This document shows positions 32,250 through 40,586 of a stretch of 64,000 nucleotides of DNA, piece after piece (position 1 is the stretch's first letter; each line of letters opens with the position of its first letter). The DNA is from Clostridia bacterium. Lineage in GTDB: Bacteria > Bacillota_A > Clostridia > Christensenellales > Aristaeellaceae. The position numbers and the translations under genes are program-made. The stretch covers positions 92,202-156,201 of the forward strand of contig JAFQEB010000086.1 in NCBI GenBank assembly GCA_017399225.1, written 5' to 3'. The notes beneath the pieces are model-generated. The model was not told the origin of the DNA. It searched no databases and saw only the letters and a program-made list of their open reading frames with translations.

Positions 32250-33521
32250 TTACACTTCTGCCATCAGCTTGGAGGTCAGGCCACGCAGGTTGTAGCAGGT
32301 GACATACTCGCTGATACGATGCTTGATCTTGTCAACCACGTAGCGACGGGCAGGAACATTTGCCTTCTCCAGACGATCCAGCATGGACTTCAGCTCAGCG
32401 GCAACAACAGGAGTATCGAACACATAGTGACCGCTGATATCAGTGATCTGCTTGGTCAGTTCCTCATCAGCCAGAACCTCCTCAACAGACAGCTTGGCAG
32501 TCTCGCCGACCATCCACTTGCGCCAACGACCAGCCTCCACCGCAGCGCGTGAGAGCACCTGCTCCACTTTGCTGACTTCATCGATCACGCCGATTTCCTT
32601 CATTTTCTTCTCCAGACGAGCCAGTTCGAGGTAAGCACGAGTCTCCATCACGCCATACTCAGGGGCAACGTTGGAGGATCCGACGCCCAGAGCGGGATGC
32701 ATCAGGAGGATGTCATCAGGCAGATAGTCGCCGTTATGCTCCTTGAGTTCCATAGCATTCTGAGCGGTAACGCGGCCCAGCTTGCGGGCATTCTCAAAGG
32801 AGTACTTACCGATATTCTCCGTCAGACGGGTCAGCGTTCCGGTCTGACCAACGATGAACTGCGGATGGGGCAGACCCTTCTCATCCAGCATCGTCATCAG
32901 CTTCTCAATAAAGGTTTCGAACTCTACTGTACCGGTCAGGCCGCCGTTGGTTTCCTCCGTGCCGACCTCGTATCCCAGCGGGGGCAGATTCTTCTCCGCA
33001 CGATACGCTTCGCACTTCTCGATCAGTTCCACCGTCCGGCGCAGCACAATCTCCATCGGTACTACTGCGCCCACCGTGTGGGGATCCTTCGTCGGATCGA
33101 TGTGCAGCAGATCAAAGCCAGCATCGATGTCTTCGTAGTAAGACTTCAGGCCCAGCGACATCGCCTCATCTTCGGGCAGCTCAGCCTTACGCTCCTCATC
33201 ACGCTGCCAGGGGCCGCCATGGTCACGGCAGACATAATACAGGCCATCAAAGTCAACCTTCTTCGCCATTGCTTCAATCGCATTGCAGAAGTCATTCTGA
33301 TCCCAGTTGGACACATAACCACGGCCAAAGCACTCGGCATCAACCTGATTACGGCTGGCAATGAACATGATCGGGAAATCCTGCTCCTTGGCCAGCTCCA
33401 AAGTGCCCTGCAGCAGCATGGGGCTCATCGGGCCAATGCCCAGCAGCGTGACAAATCCATCCTTCGCACGCACCTTATGGAGACGGGGAACCATCTGAGT
33501 AATATTCAGCTTGCTATTCAT
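32250..33521 (-). CDS. GatZ/KbaZ-like protein (class II tagatose-bisphosphate aldolase 'non-catalytic subunit' family)
   Basis: This 423-aa protein matches the GatZ/KbaZ family along its length (FIASRNQVD, LLHIDPTKDPH, YEVGTEETNGG, FIVGQTGTL, LMHPALGVGSSNV). In enteric bacteria GatZ stabilises the catalytic GatY, but no GatY/KbaY gene is present here. Stand-alone members of this family have been reported to act as ketose or ketose-phosphate 4-epimerases. Placed next to an isomerase and a kinase, an epimerase role is attractive: it could make xylulose-5-phosphate or fructose-6-phosphate. That is inference. A fragment of a second copy is at about 38791-38838. Confidence 0.88.
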   Translation of the reverse strand: MNSKLNITQMVPRLHKVRAKDGFVTLLGIGPMSPMLLQGTLELAKEQDFPIMFIASRNQVDAECFGRGYVSNWDQNDFCNAIEAMAKKVDFDGLYYVCRDHGGPWQRDEERKAELPEDEAMSLGLKSYYEDIDAGFDLLHIDPTKDPHTVGAVVPMEIVLRRTVELIEKCEAYRAEKNLPPLGYEVGTEETNGGLTGTVEFETFIEKLMTMLDEKGLPHPQFIVGQTGTLTRLTENIGKYSFENARKLGRVTAQNAMELKEHNGDYLPDDILLMHPALGVGSSNVAPEYGVMETRAYLELARLEKKMKEIGVIDEVSKVEQVLSRAAVEAGRWRKWMVGETAKLSVEEVLADEELTKQITDISGHYVFDTPVVAAELKSMLDRLEKANVPARRYVVDKIKHRISEYVTCYNLRGLTSKLMAEV

Positions 33522-33610
33522 TTTACTTTCCTCCTACTGCTCCTGTAGAGTAATGTACTTTGCTGTTCGACTCGATTCTGCGAGTGCAAGATGATGGTCG
33601 ATTGTTTATA

Positions 33611-34516
33611 TCATTGGTTGCGATCCTTGGCCAATAAAGCTGCGCCCCACAAACCAGAATCATCCCCCAACGCTGCAACTCGTAACCATTTTTCAGGGTT
33701 TTCTCCCCAATAACTACCGCATTGTACCGCTTCCACGATTGCTTGTTTCATCAGATGCAAGGAATGTCGTACACTACCGCCGATGACAATACACTCCGGG
33801 TCTATGAGTTGCAATACATATCCCAATCCAATTCCGAGTTTTTCACCGGCCTGTTGAAATGCTTGTATAGAATCCTCATCCCCAAGCTTCGCTAACGTCG
33901 ATGCCTCTCGAGCGGTTATTTCCATGCCTTTCTTCTTGCTGACAAAACGACCAATCGCCGTCCCCGAAGCATATTGCTCCAAACAACCACGCCGACCGCA
34001 TGCACAAGGTAAGCCTTCGGGCATCAAGCACAAATGGCCTAATTCACCCGCGCCCTCATGAAATCCGGAAAGAATCTTTCCATTGGCTACAATGCCACAT
34101 CCTACGCCTGTAGAGACAGTTACATAAGCCATGCTTTCAGTATCCTTGCCAGCGCCAATGCGGTATTCGCCATATGCAGCTGCGTTTGCATCATTCTCCA
34201 GGCAAACAGGACAATGAAGTTGCTCTTCCAACTGTTTTACAATGGGCATATTCTCCCAACCCAACATTGGTGCTTTGATCACTACACCCCGTCGTGCTGA
34301 AAGCGGACCCGGACAGGCTACTCCAATTCCTTTGAGTTCTGTGATTCCCGCATCAGAGGCACTTTTCTTGAGCATGTGTACCAAATCAGCCAATACCGCA
34401 TCTGCACCACGATGAGCCGCAGTGGGCATCTCCTGACGGCTATACAGGCGTTCTCCATCAAAGGCCGCCACCGCAAGCTTTGTACCACCGATATCTGCTG
34501 AAAGCCATCCACGCAT
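33611..34516 (-). CDS. ROK-family sugar kinase
   Basis: This 301-aa ROK kinase has an N-terminal phosphate-binding loop (DIGGTKLA), the catalytic Asp in ENDANAAAYGE, and the ROK zinc site GHLCLMPEG-CACGRRGCLEQ (one His, three Cys). It has no N-terminal HTH, so it is an enzyme rather than a repressor. ROK kinases phosphorylate hexoses or ketoses with ATP. It is 17 bp downstream of the isomerase gene, so the isomerase product is its likely substrate. Confidence 0.88.
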   Translation of the reverse strand: MRGWLSADIGGTKLAVAAFDGERLYSRQEMPTAAHRGADAVLADLVHMLKKSASDAGITELKGIGVACPGPLSARRGVVIKAPMLGWENMPIVKQLEEQLHCPVCLENDANAAAYGEYRIGAGKDTESMAYVTVSTGVGCGIVANGKILSGFHEGAGELGHLCLMPEGLPCACGRRGCLEQYASGTAIGRFVSKKKGMEITAREASTLAKLGDEDSIQAFQQAGEKLGIGLGYVLQLIDPECIVIGGSVRHSLHLMKQAIVEAVQCGSYWGENPEKWLRVAALGDDSGLWGAALLAKDRNQ

Positions 34517-34533
34517 GATTGTTGTCTCCGAAG

Positions 34534-35964
34534 TTAACGCTTCATGTAATCAGTGTAAGTAGACTTCTGAATGACATCCAAATCCAGCCAGGCAGCGATT
34601 TCCATCAGCACATCCGTCTGATCACCCACACCCAGGGCAAAGTGATGCGGCAGAGACTGATCAAGCACAGTAGCAACCATATCGCGGGCAGAGCACTTCT
34701 CACCGGCTACGGTCAGATTGCCCATCCAGCCACGGCTGCCAATGAAGCTGGGCTTCTTCTCATCCAGGAATTCACCCGCACACACCAGCAGCTGGTCAAA
34801 GTTGCCAGTCATGCGGCCAATCGTTGCAGGCTGTGCCTTGAAGACCATGTCACGGGCGACGCCGCAGCAGATCGGGGGCTCGTCCGGAATATGAGCCTTA
34901 CCAGAATAGTTGCCACCCAGAGAGTAACCCGCATCGCAGCAGAATTCAGCAGCAGCCGGGCCGCAATGCCACATGAGCACGCTTTCGTCCTTCTCGTCGA
35001 AGGCAGACATATCCATACACATGGTAGATTTTCCAGTGATCTCCTGAAGCATCAGCATACTCACCGCACTGGGCACGTCACCTTCGCAAGCAGCAGGAAC
35101 CAGCTGGTCATTCAGAGAGGCAACCACGGAGCAGATGGAGTAATCGAACTTGTCCATGAATTTGGGCCAGCAGGAAATCGCAATCGCGTCGTACTGGTAC
35201 TCAGCCAGGAAATCATTATACGCCTTCAGGAAGCGGGCATTCATCATCTTATGACGGACAGAGCAGGGCTGCACGCCCAGCTTGGCCTTAGCCTCATATT
35301 CCTCTGCCATCTTGGCAATCTCACTATCAGAGTAAGACATGGCGCGGTCGCCGATCTCGTCAAACTCATGCAGGCGGTTGAATTCCATGCCTTCAAAGCG
35401 CTTGAGCATATCGCGCTCATCGAAGTACAGATCATTGAAGCCCGGAGCGATGCCGCCAATCAGCGCAATCTTGGACTGCTTCATGCGCTTGATAGTGCGC
35501 AGAGCCTTGATGGTGGCACGCATCCGCTTGGCGAACATTTCATCATTCACCTCACCAAAGAACCACTTCACAGGAATACGATCATGGGGATAGTAATTCT
35601 TGATGATGGACATATGCATGTTGATGGAGCAGAAAGAATTGAACTGCACAATACCATCAACGCCTCCCTCCGGAATCGCCCACTGACCCAGAGGATAGCC
35701 AGCCTTGCCATACACCATGGCCAGGAAACCTGCAGAGTAGCTGGTATTCTGCACAAGCAGGAAGTCCGGCTTTTCCGCATGCACCATCGACAGAGAACGC
35801 TTCGCATCATCAGCAGTGATGACATTTTCTGGGTAAACCACCAGCGATGCGCCAAGGCCTGCCAGGAACACCTTCAATTCCTCAGCAGCCTTGTGGAAAC
35901 GTCCGGCCTTATCGCCAGGGAAACTCAATTGACTCGTACCAATCAGCATGACCTTGAAATCCAT
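34534..35964 (-). CDS. L-fucose/L-arabinose isomerase-family protein
   Basis: This 476-aa protein is of the FucI/AraA structural family, which interconverts aldoses and ketoses with a divalent metal. Recognisable segments include FNSFCSINMHMS, LIGGIAPGFNDLYFDE, AISCWPKFMD, ACEGDVPSAVSMLML (with a candidate metal-binding Glu) and WHCGPAA. It is shorter than classical FucI (about 590 aa). With an arabinan-degrading locus, L-arabinose to L-ribulose is the obvious guess, with galactose or fucose as alternatives. The start at 35964 has GGAAAGG nine bases upstream; a longer frame to 36216 is not supported. It is the first gene of the whole leftward cluster. Confidence 0.82.
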   Translation of the reverse strand: MDFKVMLIGTSQLSFPGDKAGRFHKAAEELKVFLAGLGASLVVYPENVITADDAKRSLSMVHAEKPDFLLVQNTSYSAGFLAMVYGKAGYPLGQWAIPEGGVDGIVQFNSFCSINMHMSIIKNYYPHDRIPVKWFFGEVNDEMFAKRMRATIKALRTIKRMKQSKIALIGGIAPGFNDLYFDERDMLKRFEGMEFNRLHEFDEIGDRAMSYSDSEIAKMAEEYEAKAKLGVQPCSVRHKMMNARFLKAYNDFLAEYQYDAIAISCWPKFMDKFDYSICSVVASLNDQLVPAACEGDVPSAVSMLMLQEITGKSTMCMDMSAFDEKDESVLMWHCGPAAAEFCCDAGYSLGGNYSGKAHIPDEPPICCGVARDMVFKAQPATIGRMTGNFDQLLVCAGEFLDEKKPSFIGSRGWMGNLTVAGEKCSARDMVATVLDQSLPHHFALGVGDQTDVLMEIAAWLDLDVIQKSTYTDYMKR

Positions 35965-36059
35965 TGTTTTCATCCTTTCCGTATTGAACATACTTGCAGA
36001 TGTGTTTGTTTGATGCGCATTTATCGCCATGTGACAATACACTTCCGCTTCGTAATTAC

Positions 36060-36088
36060 ATTGTACTTTTTGTATTATTAGGGGACAA
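36060..36088 (-). promoter_or_regulatory. Promoter of the isomerase-led operon
   Basis: The minus strand has TTGTCC, a 17-bp spacer and TACAAT, placing the transcription start about 90 bp upstream of the isomerase ATG. The palindrome at 36113-36130 lies just upstream of the -35 box, a position suited to an activator. Confidence 0.6.
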
Positions 36089-36112
36089 TCAAGCATTGTG
36101 CATACTTTCAGT

Positions 36113-36130
36113 ACAAATGTGCACATTTGT
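36113..36130. promoter_or_regulatory. Palindromic operator, copy A
   Basis: ACAAATGTGCACATTTGT is a perfect 18-bp inverted repeat between the divergent isomerase and truncated regulator genes. The same palindrome, extended to 22 bp, is at 38903-38924. It is likely a regulator binding site; which protein binds it is unknown. Confidence 0.6.
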
Positions 36131-36204
36131 CCTTTCTTTTGTTTTTCCGAAAGGATAACCGGAATATTTGGCGAATAATCCACCATATCAAAGGAGGTAT
36201 ACCC

Positions 36205-36627
36205 ATGACTAATCAAGGAGTAACCTATTCACAGTTACAGGACCTGATGGAAGATTTCTACCACCTCACAAAGATACGCATATCATTTTGGAGTGCCGCC
36301 GGTGAGAAACTGTTCATGGCTCCAACCTCCGGTAACTCTGATTTTTGCTCTAAGCTGCGCCAAATCCACAGCATCGACAATGCTTGTCACAGTTGTGATC
36401 AACAAGCGCTTCGAAACGCACACCAATTCAGAAATCAGCTTTATCGATTTCAATGTGCTGCCGGTCTGAACGAATATGTCTATCCTGTTTTCTATCAAAA
36501 TACATTGCTTGGTTACTTCATGTATAGGCAAGTACGTAACGAATCAGTAGATTCCTTGGGCAAACTTCTGCGCGAGAAGCTGTATCGGGATTACTTCCTC
36601 AACGCGGAAGAAATGAATCTTCTATAG
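36205..36627 (+). pseudogene. PocR/AraC regulator truncated after its sensor domain
   Basis: This 140-codon frame contains only the PocR-type ligand-binding domain (TKIRISFWSAAGEKLFMA; Cys residues in FCSKL and ACHSCDQ; YVYPVFYQNTLLGYF). It stops at TAG where the intact paralogue (38997-39869) continues to its AraC DNA-binding domain. The start at 36205 follows AAAGGAGGTATACCC. The stop coincides with the end of the duplicated segment, so truncation arose at the duplication junction. A free sensor domain could still be made and might interfere with the intact regulator. Confidence 0.8.
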
Positions 36628-36925
36628 GAATTTACGACATGCTTTTTCACATTCTTACATATTTCGACACTATACGACATTCTTAAGCAGATCTGACTCT
36701 GAAGATTGCTGGCTCAAATCCATTCGGGTATACGTGAAATCCCCCGGAATCTTGCGAGGTTCCGGGGGATTGGTTTGTTTGGGTGATCGAAAGGAAAAGA
36801 AAGAGGTTTATGTTGTAGATACATTTACCAATGGGGATCACGATTATCAATCATCTTCACGTTTCTCATTGCCAAATGAATCATTCGTGTCAAAACCCGC
36901 TTTACTACGTAGTCTCGATTAATGT
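36628..36925. other. Intergenic region with one hairpin
   Basis: Nothing coding is seen. A strong hairpin ATCCCCCGGAA/TTCCGGGGGAT lies at about 36739-36770 and would serve as a terminator for the minus-strand GH51 or the plus-strand regulator remnant. Short AT-rich near-repeats (ACATTCTTA) occur at about 36648-36685. Confidence 0.45.
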
Positions 36926-38431
36926 TCACTTCTCAACGCTGAGGCGGATCATGTTCCAGGAATAGGGGGCTAGCTGTGCATGCACACCATCCGCATCCAC
37001 AGTAGTCTTGCCATCCGCATGGGGTACCACATTGTCAGGATTCTCAGCTGTGTTGATGGCATCACAATCTTCGTGCACTAGTACCACATGCTCAATGATC
37101 TTTGCTTCGCCGAAGCTCTCCAGGTTGATATCCAGAGTCGCTTTCTCTCCTTCAGAACGGTTCACCGCAAAGAGGACAACCTCCTTCTTCTCTGTGTTCC
37201 AGACGGCCATCGCATCAATGTAAGGCACAAAGCTGTGCAGATTGGTACGGTACCCTTCGCATTCGACATTGGTGGTCAGCGCCACGCCGCGGCCATATTG
37301 AGAGGTGTACTGGAAAGGATAGTAGGTAGTTTGCTTCCAAACCGGACCACCGACCACCGTCATGATGGGCGCACATACATTGACCAGCTGAGCCATGCAC
37401 GCCATTTCCACGCGGTCGCAGCGACGAATGAGAGACAGCATCATACTACCGAACAGCAGGGCGTCTTCCATGGAGAAAATAAACTCTTCGCGAGCGGGTC
37501 CGATCTCCCAGGGATTGAGTTCATTGTTGCTCTTGAAGCGCAGCGGCCAGATGTTCCATTCATCGAAGGAGAGATTGATCTTGCGTCGCTTGTGCTGACG
37601 GGCTGCAACAGAATCGCAGATGGCGATGACGGAGTTGATGAACTCGTCCATCGACACCGCATTAGCCAGATACGCAGGACGATCCTTGTAATCATTGGTG
37701 AAGTACTGATGGAGGGAAATCATGTCGATATGATCGTAACACTTGGACAGCACCGTATCTTCCCAGGAACCAAAGGTAGGCATATCCAGGTTTGCACTAC
37801 CACAGGCGATCAGCTTCACCTTGGGGTCGATCTTCTTCATCAAACAAGCCGTCTTGCGAGCGATGTCACCATAATCCTCTGCAGTACGGCAGCCAATCTG
37901 CCAGATGCCATCCATCTCGTTACCTAGGCACCACACCTCGTCACGGTAGGGTTCCTCGTGACCGTTCTGAACTCTCATGTCCGCATACAGGCTACCAGCA
38001 GGCATGTTGCAGTATTCTAGCAGTTGCGCAGCCTCCTCCGGTCCCTTAGTGCCGAGATTGACGGCCATCATCACTTCGCTGCCGACTTCCTTTGCCCAAT
38101 CGTGGAACTCATCGGTACCCACCTCATTGGGTTCCAGTTGCTGCCAAGCCGCATCCAGACGGCGAGGACGCTTTTCTCGGGGGCCCACACCATCTTTCCA
38201 GTCATAGCCGGAGAGAAAATTGCCACCCGGATACCGCAGAATCGGTACATTCATTTCCTTGACGATCTGCTTCACATCCTGACGAAAGCCATTCTCATCC
38301 GCCGTAGGATGGGTCGGCTCGTAAATGCCATTATACACAGCACGGCCCATGTGCTCAATGAACGAACCGTAAATACGCGGGTTGATCTCACCAATTTGGA
38401 ATGCAGGATGGAGCGTCAGTTTTGCTTTCAT
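36926..38431 (-). CDS. abfA: Alpha-L-arabinofuranosidase, GH51 (copy 2)
   Basis: This 501-aa paralogue of 29921-31444 is identical over long stretches (NPRI-GSFIEHMGRAVYNGIYE; WCLGNEMDGIWQIGC). The acid/base Glu (GNEMDG) and nucleophile Glu (LSFDEWNIW) are present, so it should be active. The start at 38431 has GGAGAATGCAACC upstream. It stands alone between regulator remnants. Transcription may come from the duplicated promoter at 38852-38880 through the GH43/GatZ debris. It is cytoplasmic, with no signal peptide. Confidence 0.93.
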   Translation of the reverse strand: MKAKLTLHPAFQIGEINPRIYGSFIEHMGRAVYNGIYEPTHPTADENGFRQDVKQIVKEMNVPILRYPGGNFLSGYDWKDGVGPREKRPRRLDAAWQQLEPNEVGTDEFHDWAKEVGSEVMMAVNLGTKGPEEAAQLLEYCNMPAGSLYADMRVQNGHEEPYRDEVWCLGNEMDGIWQIGCRTAEDYGDIARKTACLMKKIDPKVKLIACGSANLDMPTFGSWEDTVLSKCYDHIDMISLHQYFTNDYKDRPAYLANAVSMDEFINSVIAICDSVAARQHKRRKINLSFDEWNIWPLRFKSNNELNPWEIGPAREEFIFSMEDALLFGSMMLSLIRRCDRVEMACMAQLVNVCAPIMTVVGGPVWKQTTYYPFQYTSQYGRGVALTTNVECEGYRTNLHSFVPYIDAMAVWNTEKKEVVLFAVNRSEGEKATLDINLESFGEAKIIEHVVLVHEDCDAINTAENPDNVVPHADGKTTVDADGVHAQLAPYSWNMIRLSVEK

Positions 38432-38451
38432 GGTTGCATTCTCCTCCGTAT

Positions 38452-38787
38452 TTATTCAGTAGGATGCGCCAGCACAATAATTTCACCCAAGGCAGTTTCC
38501 TGATCCCATGTCACGCGGCAGGAGGTGATCTCCATCGGCTTGTAACTCAGGATCACCGCAGCACCGGGTTGGGATCCAATACTAGCCAGATTGATATCCA
38601 CATAGTACTGCTCGTTAATGATAACTTTACCAGTTCCCTTCATGCCACGCTGAGGATAAATCATCAGCATATCAGAAGTGATAGCATTCTCCCAAGTCAA
38701 TGTAGCCTGGGTACCATGCCAGAGATAATTGACAGAAGCCTCCGAAATGCAGTAATCACCATCACGCAGCAACTCAGCATCCAACAC
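38452..38787 (-). pseudogene. C-terminal fragment of a GH43 paralogue
   Basis: The roughly 110 codons match the C-terminal beta-sandwich of the secreted GH43 at 25078-26538 (LLRDGDYCISEASVNYLWHG against LLRDGDYCIAEASTAYLWHG; both end with DQETALGEI or NQETALGEV). The propeller with all three catalytic residues is missing. It is fused at about 38788 to a piece of a GatZ-like gene, so it is a deletion remnant, not a functional enzyme. It is followed 20 bp downstream by GH51 copy 2, the reverse order of GH51 and GH43 in the main cluster. Confidence 0.85.
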
Positions 38788-38790
38788 CCA

Positions 38791-38838
38791 GAGCAGGATG
38801 CATCAGCAAGATGTCGTCAGGCAGATAGTCACCATTCA
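38791..38838 (-). pseudogene. GatZ-like gene fragment
   Basis: The minus strand reads NGDYLPDDILLMHPALGVG, matching codons of the intact GatZ-like gene around 32690-32738. Only about 16-19 codons survive, joined on one side to GH43 debris and on the other to the 579-bp duplicated promoter segment. Confidence 0.75.
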
Positions 38839-38851
38839 ACTTCGTAATTAC

Positions 38852-38880
38852 ATTGTACTTTTTGAGTCATGGAGGGACAA
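38852..38880 (-). promoter_or_regulatory. Duplicated leftward promoter
   Basis: TTGTCC-17-TACAAT is conserved in the duplicated segment, now reading into the GatZ and GH43 fragments and GH51 copy 2 instead of the isomerase. Confidence 0.5.
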
Positions 38881-38902
38881 TCAAGCATTGTGCAGAGTTT
38901 CA

Positions 38903-38924
38903 GTACAAATGTGCACATTTGTAC
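38903..38924. promoter_or_regulatory. Palindromic operator, copy B
   Basis: A perfect 22-bp palindrome centred between 38913 and 38914 (core ACAAATGTGCACATTTGT, flanked by GT and AC). It lies about 70 bp upstream of the intact regulator start. Confidence 0.65.
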
Positions 38925-38996
38925 TTTCTTCGGTTTACTTAAGAGGATAACCGGGATATTTGGCGAATAATGCACCATATCAAAGGAGGTATGCCC

Positions 38997-39869
38997 ATGG
39001 CGAATCAAGGAGTAACCTATTCGCAGTTACAGGACTTGATGGAAGATTTCTACCATCTTACAAAGATACGCATTTCATTTTGGAGTGCCACTGGTGAGAA
39101 GTTATTCATGGCACCAACCTCCGGCAACTCTGACTTTTGTTCAAAGCTACGCCAGATCCACAGCATCGATAATGCTTGTCACAGTTGTGATCAACAAGCG
39201 CTACGAAACGCGCATCAATTCAGAAATCAACTTTATCGTTTCCAATGTGCTGCCGGCTTGAACGAATATGTCTATCCTGTTTTCTATCAGAACACATTGC
39301 TTGGTTACTTCATGTATGGGCAAGTGCGTAACGAATCAGTAGACTCCCTAGGCAAAATTCTGCGTGAGAAGCTATACCGGGATTACTTTCTAAACCAAGA
39401 AGAAATGAATCTCCTATATGAGCAACTTCCATATGCTGATGAGCGTGCTTTGCTTGCTGCTGGACGAATGATGGCAACCATTGCAACCTTTGCTTATCTC
39501 AACGGATTTATCTTTGATTCAGACACGCCGCTCTCGATTCGTGTTGTGCGCTATATACAGCTTCATTTTATGAATCCAATATCAAGAAGCACAGCGTGTG
39601 AGTTCTTCAATGTCAGCAGTTCCTGTTTGAGTCATACTCTACAGACTGAGCTGGGCAAATCATTCCTTGATCTACTAAATCAAACGCGCATAGAAAACGT
39701 TTGCCGTTGCCTAAAGAACAACCAAACCATTAATGAAGCTGCTGAGCTCTCAGGTTTTCAATCTCCAAGCTACATGGCCCGCGTATTCAAGAACATTATG
39801 AACTGTACGCCGTCCCAATACAGAAATCGTGTTTCCACGAACAACATCCCCAGAGAACAAACTGAATAA
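38997..39869 (+). CDS. PocR-domain AraC-family transcriptional regulator
   Basis: This 290-aa regulator has an N-terminal PocR sensor domain (about 10-140; cysteines in FCSKL and ACHSCDQ) and a C-terminal AraC/XylS double helix-turn-helix (about 185-285; STACEFFNVSSSCLSHTLQ, and NEAAELSGFQSPSYMARVFK followed by NCTPSQYRNR). The start at 38997 has AAAGGAGGTATGCCC upstream. PocR domains sense small molecules such as diols or sugar derivatives. It is the natural candidate to control the leftward sugar operon, whose promoter region shares its upstream palindrome, and the hxlAB genes directly downstream. Confidence 0.9.
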   Translation: MANQGVTYSQLQDLMEDFYHLTKIRISFWSATGEKLFMAPTSGNSDFCSKLRQIHSIDNACHSCDQQALRNAHQFRNQLYRFQCAAGLNEYVYPVFYQNTLLGYFMYGQVRNESVDSLGKILREKLYRDYFLNQEEMNLLYEQLPYADERALLAAGRMMATIATFAYLNGFIFDSDTPLSIRVVRYIQLHFMNPISRSTACEFFNVSSSCLSHTLQTELGKSFLDLLNQTRIENVCRCLKNNQTINEAAELSGFQSPSYMARVFKNIMNCTPSQYRNRVSTNNIPREQTE

Positions 39870-39950
39870 CGTTTTGTTTTATCGATACCGCCGCTTTGGC
39901 AGCGGCACGCACAAACTTACAAATAATGACATCATCAAGGTGAAATGTAT

Positions 39951-40586
39951 ATGAAATTGCAGATTGCTGTCGATGTAGCAGATACCCAGCGCTGTGTGGA
40001 ACTCGGAGAACTACTCCACGATGTTGTAGATATTTACGAAGTTGGCACCCCTGTCATTGTCAAGGAAGGTTTAGCCCCTGTGCGTGAACTCAAGAGACGC
40101 TATCCTCATATGACCATTCTGGCCGACGCCAAGATCATGGATGGAGGTGCGCTGGAATGTGGCGACATGTGTGATGCCGGCGCTGATGTCGTGACGGTAC
40201 TAGCGTTAGCTGACGATGCTACCATTCAGGAAGTAGTGACAGTCGCTCACAAATATCAGCGTAAGGTTATGGCAGATCTTATCTGTGTCAAGAATATCAC
40301 ACAACGCAGTCGTGAACTGGTAGCCATGGGTGTGGATTACGTATGTGTACATACTGGTGTAGACATGCAGAAACAGGGCAGAACACCGTTGCTTGATCTA
40401 AAAGAGCTGGTAAACGCCATTGATCCCTCCAGAACTGCTGTAGCCGGCGGTGTATCTTTGGCAACCATCGCTTCCTATAAAGCGCTGAATCCCGGGATTA
40501 TTATTTCAGGTTCGGCTATCTATGGTGCACCGAACATCCGGGCGACTGCCATTGATATGAAAGAGGTGCTAGCCAATGGCTGTTAA
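39951..40586 (+). CDS. hxlA: 3-hexulose-6-phosphate synthase (OMP-decarboxylase superfamily)
   Basis: This 211-aa TIM-barrel enzyme has the superfamily signature DAKIMDGG (Asp-x-Lys-x-x-Asp) and VHTGVD, as in hexulose-phosphate synthase and 3-keto-gulonate-6-phosphate decarboxylase. The following SIS-domain isomerase gene identifies it as the synthase of the ribulose-monophosphate route: ribulose-5-phosphate plus formaldehyde to and from arabino-3-hexulose-6-phosphate. The start at 39951 has AAGGTG upstream. A small hairpin (GCCGCT/AGCGGC, 39890-39906) separates it from the regulator gene. Confidence 0.85.
   Translation: MKLQIAVDVADTQRCVELGELLHDVVDIYEVGTPVIVKEGLAPVRELKRRYPHMTILADAKIMDGGALECGDMCDAGADVVTVLALADDATIQEVVTVAHKYQRKVMADLICVKNITQRSRELVAMGVDYVCVHTGVDMQKQGRTPLLDLKELVNAIDPSRTAVAGGVSLATIASYKALNPGIIISGSAIYGAPNIRATAIDMKEVLANGC

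Larger units (their letters stand above)
36048..36626. repeat. 579-bp duplicated segment, copy A
   Basis: This segment (leftward promoter, palindrome, and the first two-fifths of a PocR/AraC regulator) is colinear without gaps with 38840-39418. The two copies differ at scattered positions, mostly third codon bases. The right breakpoint falls just after CTATA in both. Confidence 0.85.
38840..39418. repeat. 579-bp duplicated segment, copy B
   Basis: Second copy of the segment described at 36048-36626. Here the regulator continues intact past the breakpoint, so copy B is the parental arrangement on this side. Confidence 0.85.

Noticed and set aside
33611..34516. ROK protein as a transcriptional repressor
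   Set aside because: It lacks the N-terminal helix-turn-helix of ROK repressors and keeps the kinase Asp and ATP loop.
36685..36735. Sequence CTGACTCTGAAGATT...GGCTCAAATCC resembling the 3' half of a tRNA-Gln
   Set aside because: No acceptor stem, no five-base-pair anticodon stem and no paired T arm can be drawn; probably chance or a very old fragment.
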